A stretch of DNA of 9,303 nt from an uncultured Oscillospiraceae bacterium (GTDB taxonomy: Bacteria > Bacillota > Clostridia > Oscillospirales > Oscillospiraceae). The notes below the pieces were generated by a model that ran no database searches, was not told where the DNA came from, and saw only the letters and a list, made by a program, of their open reading frames with translations. Positions 1-5,717 of this stretch are shown here, one piece after another; position 1 is the first letter of the stretch; every line of letters begins with the position of its first letter. The stretch covers positions 1 to 9,303 of the forward strand of contig CANQKJ010000071.1 in assembly GCA_947624465.1 (NCBI GenBank), written 5' to 3'. The position numbers were made by a program, and so were the translations under genes.

Positions 1-508
1 GGTAGTCCAGGATGGTGTAGCTGTACCCGTGGCGCTCCGCCCAGCGGGTGTACATCCGGTAGAGCATCTGGGCCCAGTCCTGGGCCTCGGTGCCGCCGGC
101 TCCCGCCTGCAGGGACACGATGGCGGGGGAGGCGTCATACTCGCCGGAGAGCAGGGTGTCCAGCCGGGCGGCCTGGATCTCCTCCTCCAGCCTGGCAAAG
201 CCCTCCTCCACCTCGGGCACCAGGGACTCGTCCTCCTCTTCCTGGCCCATCTCGCACAGGGTGAGCAGGTCCTCCAGCTGGCCCAGCCGCTTCTCCTGGG
301 AGGCCGTCTTGTCCTCCAGGCGGCTGATGCGCTGCTGGACCTTCCTGGCCTTCTCCACGTCGTTCCAAAATCCGTCGGAGGCGGACTGGGCACGCAGCTC
401 GTCCAGCTCCCGCTCGGCCCCCTCCAGGTCCAGGGACTGGCCCAGCAGCTCCAGTTCGGGTCTCAGGGCGTTCAGCTTCGTCTTGTAGTCCTCAAATTGC
501 ACGATCAT
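1..508 (-). CDS. prfB: Peptide chain release factor 2 (RF2), N-terminal part, cut by the window edge
   Basis: RF2 recognises UAA and UGA in the ribosomal A site and triggers release of the finished protein in the cytoplasm. The 169 residues visible cover the N-terminal helical domain and the start of the next domain. They include the FWND segment (about residues 47-50) and the family signature AGAGGTEAQDW (about 136-146), followed by MLYRMY. The codon-recognition SPF and catalytic GGQ motifs lie beyond the window. The start is ATG at 508-506, preceded by GAGGGA at good spacing. Most RF2 genes need a programmed +1 frameshift at an in-frame UGA just after the SL of the 'SLDLE' stretch. Here that stretch reads CTG GAC CTG with no stop, so the gene is continuous. 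Its own promoter lies at 544-572. Family identity is very secure. Confidence 0.96.
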   Translation of the reverse strand, partial: MIVQFEDYKTKLNALRPELELLGQSLDLEGAERELDELRAQSASDGFWNDVEKARKVQQRISRLEDKTASQEKRLGQLEDLLTLCEMGQEEEDESLVPEVEEGFARLEEEIQAARLDTLLSGEYDASPAIVSLQAGAGGTEAQDWAQMLYRMYTRWAERHGYSYTILDY

Positions 509-543
509 AGATCTTCCCTCATTTGGCCTGAATTATCTCATAT

Positions 544-572
544 ATTATATCGGACCGGCGGCCGGTTGTAAA
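544..572 (-). promoter_or_regulatory. Sigma-A promoter of prfB
   Basis: Read on the minus strand, TTTACA (572-567) and a perfect TATAAT (549-544) are separated by exactly 17 bases and lie about 36 bases upstream of the prfB start codon. This is close to the consensus for the main vegetative sigma factor. It sits directly downstream of the terminator that closes the neighbouring minus-strand transcript, so prfB is probably transcribed on its own. Confidence 0.8.
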
Positions 573-594
573 GGAGAAAGTTGCCGGAGCAGTC

Positions 595-623
595 AAAAAG
601 GAGCCGCTTTCGCAGCTCCTTTT
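595..623 (-). terminator. Rho-independent terminator of the glycosyltransferase/small-ORF transcript
   Basis: On the minus strand AAAAGGAGC (623-615) pairs with GCTCCTTTT (604-596). The inner GCGAAAGC sequence can extend the stem with a GAAA-type tetraloop, and a run of five T follows. The flanking A and T runs also allow it to act in the other direction. It ends the transcript running leftwards from the glycosyltransferase region, just before the prfB promoter. Confidence 0.85.
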
Positions 624-633
624 CATCTCCCGC

Positions 634-729
634 TCACCGCTCGCTCACCCGTGGGCCGTCCTGTCCGAAGATCAGGTCGTCCACGTCCTGGGGCGCGGGG
701 TCCGGGATCATGTGGAAACATCCTCTCAT
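634..729 (-). CDS. Possible 31-residue small protein of unknown function
   Basis: A short reading frame encodes a 31-residue acidic peptide that begins MRGCFHMIPDPAPQDVDDL and ends GPRVSER. AGGAG lies six bases before the ATG (729-727), which is ideal spacing, and the stop codon is followed within about ten bases by the terminator at 595-623. That arrangement is what a real small gene at the end of a transcript would look like. No membrane segment or signal peptide is visible; there is one cysteine and no known motif. It lies 104 bases downstream of the glycosyltransferase stop and could share its mRNA. I do not recognise the family. It could still be chance coding in a GC-rich trailer. Confidence 0.45.
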   Translation of the reverse strand: MRGCFHMIPDPAPQDVDDLIFGQDGPRVSER

Positions 730-833
730 GGTCCGCTCCTGTTCTGTCCGCTTTCTGCTCTGGGATAAGCACTCCCCTCTTACAGACCAGTATATGCACG
801 GAAGCGGGCAACGGTGCGGAGAAATTTTTCCCG

Positions 834-2027
834 TCACTTCACCGCCGCGGGGACGGCTCCCCGATGGACGATGGGGCTCCAGCGGCGGGTGTCGCGGAAC
901 AGGGAGAGGACCTGGATGGGCGCCCAGGAGGCGGTGAACAGGGGGAAGAACAGGATGGCGGGGACCATTCCGGCCAGATCGTAGCCGCCATAGAGGGCCA
1001 GCGCCGCGGCCGCCCCCGCGCCTCCCAGGTAGGAGAGGGCCAGTCCCACCAGAAAGGCCGGCAGGCCGGCGGGCCCCCCCGTCAGCAGCAGGGCCGCCCC
1101 CAGCAGGGCGGCGATCCCCTGGGAGAAGGGCAGCAGCAGGAACATGGTCATGTCGAAGCGGAGTTTGGGCGCGGGGCACTCCGCCCGCCACAGCTCCCCC
1201 AGTCGGAGCCTGGCCACCTGCATGATGCCACTGATCCAGCGCTTCCGCTGGCGCAGGGAGACCGCAAACCCGGCGGGGGCCTCGTCGTAGTTCACCGCGT
1301 CGGGCACCCAGGTCACCCGGATCCCCGCCTGGGCCAGCCGGGAGGCGAACTCGCAGTCCTCGGCGATGGTGGAGGTGTTCCAGCCGCCCAGCTCCTCCAG
1401 CACCTCCCGCGACACGGCGAAGCCGGTACCCACCAGCTTGGCGGACAGCCCCAGGGCCGCCCTGGGCCGGTTCCACACCAGGTCCACGGAGGAATTGAAC
1501 AGACCGTAGCACCCCGCCACCGGGGAGGCGTACGGATTGGCGGTCCTCATGCGGCTCTTGCACACCCGGGCGCCGGCGGCGAAGGCGTCGTTGAGCCGGG
1601 CCAGGTAGTCCGTGGCCAGGGTGTTGTCGGCGTCCAGCACCACGAAGGCGTCGTACCCCCGGCCCATGAGCCGGGCGAACGCCTGGTGCAGCGCGTCTCC
1701 CTTGCCGGCCACAGGCCCGCGGCAGCGGATGATCTCCGCCCCGGCGGCCCGGGCGGCCCCCTCGGTGCCGTCGGTGCAGTTGTTGGGGACCACGAACACG
1801 TCGAACAGGTCCGGCGGATAGTTCTGGGCTCTCACGCTCTTCACAAAGTTCGCGATGACCCCCTCCTCGTTCCGGGCGGCGGCCAGCACCGCGAACCGGG
1901 TGCGGTAGGGGGCGGGGAGGAACCTCCGGCAGGGCAGCACGGTGAACAGCGCCACCACCGTGAAATAGACGCCGAACGCCTTGAGCGCGAGGAGCAGGAT
2001 CGCGCAGATGAGTCGAAAGACCGCCAT
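834..2027 (-). CDS. Membrane-bound family 2 glycosyltransferase
   Basis: This 397-residue protein is a processive-type GT2 enzyme that would transfer a sugar from a nucleotide sugar at the inner face of the membrane. Residues 6-31 form a transmembrane helix. The GT-A domain follows, with LAAARNEEG (48-56), the donor-site VVPNNCTDGT stretch (79-88), DAD (132-134, the metal-binding DxD), ED (223-224, catalytic-base region) and QRKRW (260-264, the Q(Q/R)xRW motif of polymerising GT2 enzymes). Several hydrophobic helices fill the C-terminus (about 285-380). I chose ATG at 2027-2025 because GGAGG sits six bases upstream; the in-frame ATG 30 bases earlier has no ribosome binding site. The acceptor and product (exopolysaccharide, glycolipid or wall polymer) cannot be told. 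No polysaccharide genes are nearby, and it is unrelated to the divergent catabolic cluster. Confidence 0.88.
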   Translation of the reverse strand: MAVFRLICAILLLALKAFGVYFTVVALFTVLPCRRFLPAPYRTRFAVLAAARNEEGVIANFVKSVRAQNYPPDLFDVFVVPNNCTDGTEGAARAAGAEIIRCRGPVAGKGDALHQAFARLMGRGYDAFVVLDADNTLATDYLARLNDAFAAGARVCKSRMRTANPYASPVAGCYGLFNSSVDLVWNRPRAALGLSAKLVGTGFAVSREVLEELGGWNTSTIAEDCEFASRLAQAGIRVTWVPDAVNYDEAPAGFAVSLRQRKRWISGIMQVARLRLGELWRAECPAPKLRFDMTMFLLLPFSQGIAALLGAALLLTGGPAGLPAFLVGLALSYLGGAGAAAALALYGGYDLAGMVPAILFFPLFTASWAPIQVLSLFRDTRRWSPIVHRGAVPAAVK

Positions 2028-2057
2028 GGCGCACCTCCGTGGGAAAGATGGGTCCAT

Positions 2058-2368
2058 GGTAGCAGCCGCGATTTAAGTTGAACGGTGGGAAGCCATTAAG
2101 ATTCGCTTAAAAGTTCCCCCGGCGGCGCGCCGGTCCCCGCTTTTGTGACCGGACAGCGCGTTTTCCGCGGGGACCGGGCGGTTTTCCGGGGTTTCCCGGC
2201 CCCATCGTGAATTGTGCAGAAAATCGCGGCGGTTTTTTGTAGTGTTTGTACAATCCAACGAAAAAAATCCCGGATTTCCCCGCAAACAGCCAGATTTTTC
2301 GAAGCAAACAGTTCCAATTTGGGGGCATCCCGTCTTGGATGGATTTTTCCTGAAGCCCACAATAGGGC
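2058..2368. other. Gene-free divergent intergenic region, AT-rich on its right side
   Basis: There is no convincing gene here on either strand: the long frames crossing it lack ribosome binding sites and plausible protein composition. From about 2210 onward it is distinctly AT-rich compared with the coding DNA around it. It contains an 8-base palindrome TTGTACAA (2246-2253) flanked symmetrically by T6 (2233-2238) and A6 (2261-2266) tracts, and a 6-base inverted repeat (2353-2370). Both are plausible regulator sites. A clear promoter for the glycosyltransferase was not found; TTAATG-17-TTAAAT on the minus strand, about 45-75 bases upstream of its start, is only a weak candidate. Confidence 0.5.
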
Positions 2369-2370
2369 TT
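2353..2370. repeat. Inverted repeat abutting the operon promoter, possible operator
   Basis: AAGCCC (2353-2358) and GGGCTT (2365-2370) are a perfect 6-base inverted repeat around ACAATA. The right arm runs into the first two bases of the -35 element, and a second perfect palindrome, GCAAATTTGC (2371-2380), follows directly. Dyads in this position are typical of binding sites for dimeric transcription factors. No regulator gene is in the window, so the protein that would bind is unknown. Confidence 0.4.
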
Positions 2371-2397
2371 GCAAATTTGCCCAAAAAAATTTATCAT
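2369..2397 (+). promoter_or_regulatory. Sigma-A promoter of the phloroglucinol-type operon
   Basis: TTGCAA (2369-2374) and TATCAT (2392-2397) are spaced by 17 bases, in an AT-rich stretch. Transcription would start near 2404 and leave an untranslated leader of about 57 bases before the cupin ATG. The palindrome GCAAATTTGC (2371-2380) overlaps the -35 box and spacer, so a protein bound there would block RNA polymerase. Confidence 0.65.
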
Positions 2398-2460
2398 TAC
2401 AGTATGAGAGTTGTAACCCTCGTACACCGCAAAAATCAATTCAGGAAAGGACGATCCATC

Positions 2461-2811
2461 ATGATCAAGCGTACCTATCAGGAGCTCCAGCCCTACTTTC
2501 CCCCCGGACATTTCGGCGTGACCTGCAAGCGCTATCACGGCAAGGACGAGACCGGCGCCACCAAGTTCTGGATCGGCGTGTCCGAGTTCGAGCCGGGCGG
2601 CGGCGCCGACTGGGCCTATGAGGACAACCCGCTGGAGAAGGTCTACTACGTCCTGGAGGGCGAGATGACCGTCACCGACAAGGACGGCAACGTCTACGTC
2701 ATCCACGCCAACGAGTCCATCTCCTTCCCGCCCAACGAGGGCCGCGGCCTGAAGAACGAGTCCGGCAAGCCCGCCAAGATGCTGGTCATCATCAACTATC
2801 CTGACGCCTGA
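2461..2811 (+). CDS. Small single-domain cupin protein lacking canonical metal ligands
   Basis: This 116-residue protein is the first gene of the catabolic operon. The cupin fold is shown by the EFEPGGG turn (42-48), the [12 protein letters not shown] strand pair (60-71), and SFPPNEG (88-94) leading to N99, which fit cupin motifs 1 and 2. The usual metal ligands are missing: the HxH positions hold Y53 and D55, the glutamate position holds K60 (E59 is adjacent) and the motif 2 histidine position holds R95. The only histidines are H17, H26 and H82, outside the motifs. It may therefore be a metal-free ligand-binding protein or isomerase-like helper. AAAGGA lies nine bases before ATG 2461; longer upstream extensions have no such site. 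It is followed 38 bases later by the SDR gene. Its function is unknown; a role with ring substrates such as phloroglucinol is only suggested by context. Confidence 0.85.
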   Translation: MIKRTYQELQPYFPPGHFGVTCKRYHGKDETGATKFWIGVSEFEPGGGADWAYEDNPLEKVYYVLEGEMTVTDKDGNVYVIHANESISFPPNEGRGLKNESGKPAKMLVIINYPDA

Positions 2812-2849
2812 ATCCACCGCCCATCAAAATTATAAAGGAGGAATTTCCC

Positions 2850-3644
2850 ATGGTTCCCGTGGAAAAGAGTTTTGTTCAGAATATGTTCTCCGTTGAGGGC
2901 AAGGTCGCCCTGGTCACCGGCGCCACCGGCGCTCTGGGCTGCGTGCTGGCCAAGGCCTACGGCTACGCCGGCGCCAAGGTCTTCATGACCGGCCGGAACG
3001 ACAAGAAGCTGAAGGCCCTGGAGGACGAGTTCAAGGCCGAGGGCATCGACTGCGGCTACTTCGTGGCCGACCCCGCCAAGGAAGAGGACGTGGACGCCCT
3101 CATCAAGGCCTGCGTGGCCAAGTACGGCGAGATCAACATCCTGGCCGTGGCCCACGGCTTCAACAAGCCCCAGAACGTGCTGGAGCAGTCCGTGGCCGAC
3201 TGGCAGTACATCATGGACGCCGACTGCAAGAGCGTCTACATCGTCACCAAGTATGTGGCCCACCAGATGGTGGCCCAGGGCAAGGGCGGCAAGATGGTGG
3301 TCGTCACCTCCCAGCGCTCCAAGCGCGGCATGGCGGGCTACACCGGCTACTGCACCTCCAAGGGCGGCGCCGACCTGATGGTCTCCTGCCTGGCCTGCGA
3401 CCTGACCGCCAAGTACGGCATCAACGTCAACTCCATCTGCCCCACCGTGTTCCGCTCCGACCTGACCGAGTGGATGTTCGACCCCGAGTCCGCCGTGTAC
3501 AAGAACTTCCTGAACCGGGAGCCCATCGGCCGTCTGGGCGAGCCCGCCGACTTCGTGGGCTACGCGCTATTCCTGTCCTCCGCCGCCTCCGACTTCATCA
3601 CCGGCAGCAACGCCGACTGCTCCGGCGGCTATCTGGTGGTGTGA
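2850..3644 (+). CDS. SDR-family oxidoreductase, probable phloroglucinol reductase (PGR)
   Basis: The 264-residue length is typical of a classical short-chain dehydrogenase/reductase. The Rossmann motif TGATGALG (23-30) binds the nucleotide, and TGRN (47-50) at the end of the second strand is compatible with NADPH. S154, Y167 and K171 form the catalytic S-YxxxK set. Two conserved positions are unusual: the NNAG motif reads VAHG (100-103), and the tetrad asparagine is replaced by D125. In the anaerobic phloroglucinol pathway an NADPH-dependent SDR reduces phloroglucinol to dihydrophloroglucinol in the cytoplasm. The family, plus a cyclase, a hydroxyacid dehydrogenase and a BKACE enzyme directly downstream, supports that role. 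AAAGGAGG precedes ATG 2850, and the next gene begins 16 bases after the stop. SDRs are versatile, so without the context only 'SDR oxidoreductase' would be justified. Confidence 0.9.
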   Translation: MVPVEKSFVQNMFSVEGKVALVTGATGALGCVLAKAYGYAGAKVFMTGRNDKKLKALEDEFKAEGIDCGYFVADPAKEEDVDALIKACVAKYGEINILAVAHGFNKPQNVLEQSVADWQYIMDADCKSVYIVTKYVAHQMVAQGKGGKMVVVTSQRSKRGMAGYTGYCTSKGGADLMVSCLACDLTAKYGINVNSICPTVFRSDLTEWMFDPESAVYKNFLNREPIGRLGEPADFVGYALFLSSAASDFITGSNADCSGGYLVV

Positions 3645-3660
3645 TTAGGAGGATCCCTTC

Positions 3661-4587
3661 ATGGAGATCAAAAACGTATTGATCTGCGGCGGCGGCATGA
3701 TGGGCAAGAACATCGCCTTCGTGTTCGCCTCCAACCCCACCTATCAGATCGCGGTCTATGACCTGTACCAGACCGACGTGTACGGCGGCATCCGCACCAA
3801 CACCAAGCAGCTGGTGGACCACGGCGTCCTCACCGAGGCCGACGTGGAGGACCGCCTCAGCCGCATCCAGTTCACCACCGACATCGACTCCCCCCTGGTG
3901 TCCAACGCCGACTTCGTCATCGAGGCCGTGTTCGAGGATATGCAGATCAAACGGGAGACCTTTGCCAAGCTGGAGGCCCGCTGCCGGCCCGACGCCATCT
4001 TCTGCACCAACTCCTCCGTCATGAGTCCCAGCGAGATCAGCGCCGAGCTGAAGCACCGGGAGCGCTTCGTGGGCACCCACTTCTGGAACCCCGGCCACCT
4101 GATCCCCCTGGTGGAGGTGGTCAAGTCCGACGCCTCCTCCGACGAGGTGGCCCAGACCGTCATGGACGTGCTGGCCTCCGTGGGCAAGGAGCCGGTGCTG
4201 TGCAAGAAGGACGTCCCCGGCTTCATCGCCAACCGGATGCAGCACGCCCTGTGGCGCGAGGCCATCTCCATCGTGGAGCGGGGCATCGCCGATCCCGAGA
4301 CGGTGGACAAGGCCGTCCGGTACGCCTTCGGCCTGCGGCTGCCCCAGCTGGGCCCGCTGACCAACAGCGACATGGTGGGCACCCAGCTCACTTACAACAT
4401 CCACGACTACATCCTGAAGGATCTGGAGGACTCCCACGAGCCGTCCCCCCTGCTCAGGCAGATGCTGGACGAGGGCAAGCTGGGCTTTAAGTCCGGCGAG
4501 GGCTTCATGAAGTGGACCCCCGAGCAGATCGCCAAGGAGAACGCCGACCTCAACGAGTATCTCATCAGGATGCTCTATGGCAAATAA
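3661..4587 (+). CDS. 3-hydroxyacyl-CoA dehydrogenase family enzyme, probable 3-hydroxy-5-oxohexanoate dehydrogenase (HOHDH)
   Basis: The 308-residue protein has the two-domain layout of the family. The N-terminal Rossmann fold carries GGGMMG (10-15) and D34 at the end of the second strand, suggesting NAD+. The catalytic dyad H140 and E152 lies in THFWNPGHLIPLVEVV (139-154), N191 is in PGFIANR (186-192), and S118-S119 are in TNSS. The C-terminal helical domain ends with GFKSGEGFMKW (about 278-288). Enzymes of this fold also oxidise free hydroxy acids (carnitine and gulonate dehydrogenases). In this operon the best-fitting reaction is 3-hydroxy-5-oxohexanoate to 3,5-dioxohexanoate (triacetate), feeding the BKACE enzyme. 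AGGAGG precedes ATG 3661, just after the SDR stop. The alternative is an ordinary 3-hydroxybutyryl-CoA dehydrogenase, but the usual thiolase and crotonase partners are absent. Confidence 0.88.
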   Translation: MEIKNVLICGGGMMGKNIAFVFASNPTYQIAVYDLYQTDVYGGIRTNTKQLVDHGVLTEADVEDRLSRIQFTTDIDSPLVSNADFVIEAVFEDMQIKRETFAKLEARCRPDAIFCTNSSVMSPSEISAELKHRERFVGTHFWNPGHLIPLVEVVKSDASSDEVAQTVMDVLASVGKEPVLCKKDVPGFIANRMQHALWREAISIVERGIADPETVDKAVRYAFGLRLPQLGPLTNSDMVGTQLTYNIHDYILKDLEDSHEPSPLLRQMLDEGKLGFKSGEGFMKWTPEQIAKENADLNEYLIRMLYGK

Positions 4588-4623
4588 AACACACCAAAAT
4601 CATTTTTAGGAGGAACGATCATC

Positions 4624-5637
4624 ATGGGCAAGACTGTTTTCGTAGACCTGACCCACCCCTTTGGCGCTGAGATCCCCCGCTGGCCCTATTTCGACAAGCC
4701 GGAGATCGTGGGCGCCCACTCCATGGCCAAGGGCGGCGTGCTGACCCAGAGCATCAAGTGCACCATGCACACCGGCACCCACTGCGACGCCCCCCGTCAC
4801 GTGATGGAGTATGAGTTCGACGGCCGCCGCGCCCGTTACAGCGACGAGATGCCCATCGACGCCTACACCGGCACCGCCGTGGTGCTGAAGATCGACATCG
4901 AGCCCTGGGGCCTCATCACCGACAAGCACCTGGACGCCGCCTGCGAGAAATACGGCGTGAACCAGGCCGACCTGGAGGGCAAGGTCCTCTGCCTGAACAC
5001 CGGTATGCACCGCCTGTTCGACGACTCCAAGGCCTACTATCACTACTCCGCCGGTACCGGCGTGGAGGCCGGCAAGTGGTTCGTGAAGAACAAGGTCAAG
5101 TGCGTGGCCATGGACAGCCAGGCGCTGGATCACCCCCTGCACACCGCCATGGGCAACAACGGCATGACCCGCATGAACCTGCTGGGCGCCACCGGCAAGC
5201 CCATCACCGAGGAGTACAAGGAGCTGTTCGGCGAGGAGGCCTATGCCAAGTTCGACAAGTTCGAGTACATCCGCATCTTCGGCCAGAAGGCCTATGACGA
5301 GCTGTACGGCGACCTGGAGAACATCGGCGTGTGGGGCACCTGGGAGCCCTGCCACAAGGAGATGCTGGGCCACGGCATCGTTGGCGTGGAGAACCTGGGC
5401 GGCGATTTGGACAAGATCCCCGCCGGCGTGTGGTTCCGCTTCAACTGCTTCCCCCTCCGCTGGTACATGGGCGACGGCTCCATGGCCCGCTGCTCCGCCG
5501 AGATCGACGAGGACCTGCTGGTCCCCGGCGTCCCCACCCGCACCTACAAGTACGGCGGCACCGGCTATGGCACCGCCGACGGCAACGGCGACTCCTGCCT
5601 GGAGTACATCCAGAAGCTGTTCAACCGCAACAAGTGA
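4624..5637 (+). CDS. Cyclase-family metal hydrolase, probable dihydrophloroglucinol cyclohydrolase (DPGC)
   Basis: The family signature HTGTHCDAPRH (49-59) gives H49, H53 and D55 as metal ligands and H59 as the likely catalytic histidine. The later HKEMLGHGIVGVENL segment (244-258) supplies H244 and E256 with the 12-residue spacing found in bacterial kynurenine formamidase. At 337 residues it is much longer than kynurenine formamidase (about 210). The extra length lies mainly between residues 160 and 240, plus a Gly-rich C-terminal tail. In the phloroglucinol pathway a cyclase-family enzyme hydrolyses dihydrophloroglucinol, a cyclic 1,3-diketone, by C-C cleavage to 3-hydroxy-5-oxohexanoate. 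The flanking reductase, dehydrogenase and BKACE genes support this. AGGAGG precedes ATG 4624. Other family substrates include formylkynurenine and isatin, but no tryptophan-pathway gene is nearby. Confidence 0.9.
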   Translation: MGKTVFVDLTHPFGAEIPRWPYFDKPEIVGAHSMAKGGVLTQSIKCTMHTGTHCDAPRHVMEYEFDGRRARYSDEMPIDAYTGTAVVLKIDIEPWGLITDKHLDAACEKYGVNQADLEGKVLCLNTGMHRLFDDSKAYYHYSAGTGVEAGKWFVKNKVKCVAMDSQALDHPLHTAMGNNGMTRMNLLGATGKPITEEYKELFGEEAYAKFDKFEYIRIFGQKAYDELYGDLENIGVWGTWEPCHKEMLGHGIVGVENLGGDLDKIPAGVWFRFNCFPLRWYMGDGSMARCSAEIDEDLLVPGVPTRTYKYGGTGYGTADGNGDSCLEYIQKLFNRNK

Positions 5638-5658
5638 TCATCATCTGACCACACGGAG

Positions 5659-5684
5659 GTGCGGGCGCCTGAGAGCGCCCGCAC
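5659..5684 (+). repeat. Strong GC-rich hairpin between the cyclase and BKACE genes
   Basis: GTGCGGGCGC (5659-5668) pairs perfectly with GCGCCCGCAC (5675-5684) around a six-base CTGAGA loop. No T run follows, so it is not a standard terminator. In the transcript it would form a very stable stem 34 bases before the next start codon. It may act as an mRNA processing or stabilising element that sets different amounts for the upstream and downstream genes. Confidence 0.7.
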
Positions 5685-5717
5685 TTCCATGAGACTTGAC
5701 AGAAAGGACTGTTTCCC

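Noticed and set aside
781..833. CATATACT on the minus strand as a promoter of the small ORF
   Set aside because: No acceptable -35 element at 16-18 bases; a sporulation sigma site could be only partly matched.
651..2081. 476-residue plus-strand frame opposite the glycosyltransferase
   Set aside because: It is a Gly/Pro/Arg/Gln-rich shadow with no domain features; the minus strand carries intact GT2 motifs.
2069..2112. TTAA repeats spaced by about 11 bases upstream of the glycosyltransferase, resembling a PhoP/PhoB box
   Set aside because: Only two units are recognisable and both deviate from the consensus, so chance is likely.
2073..2384. Frame of about 103 residues on the minus strand in the intergenic region
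   Set aside because: It has no ribosome binding site, its composition is implausible, and it overlaps the operon promoter.
2212..2460. N-terminal extension of the cupin reading frame
   Set aside because: It crosses the promoter and AT-rich leader and has no start site; ATG 2461 has a ribosome binding site and begins a normal cupin.
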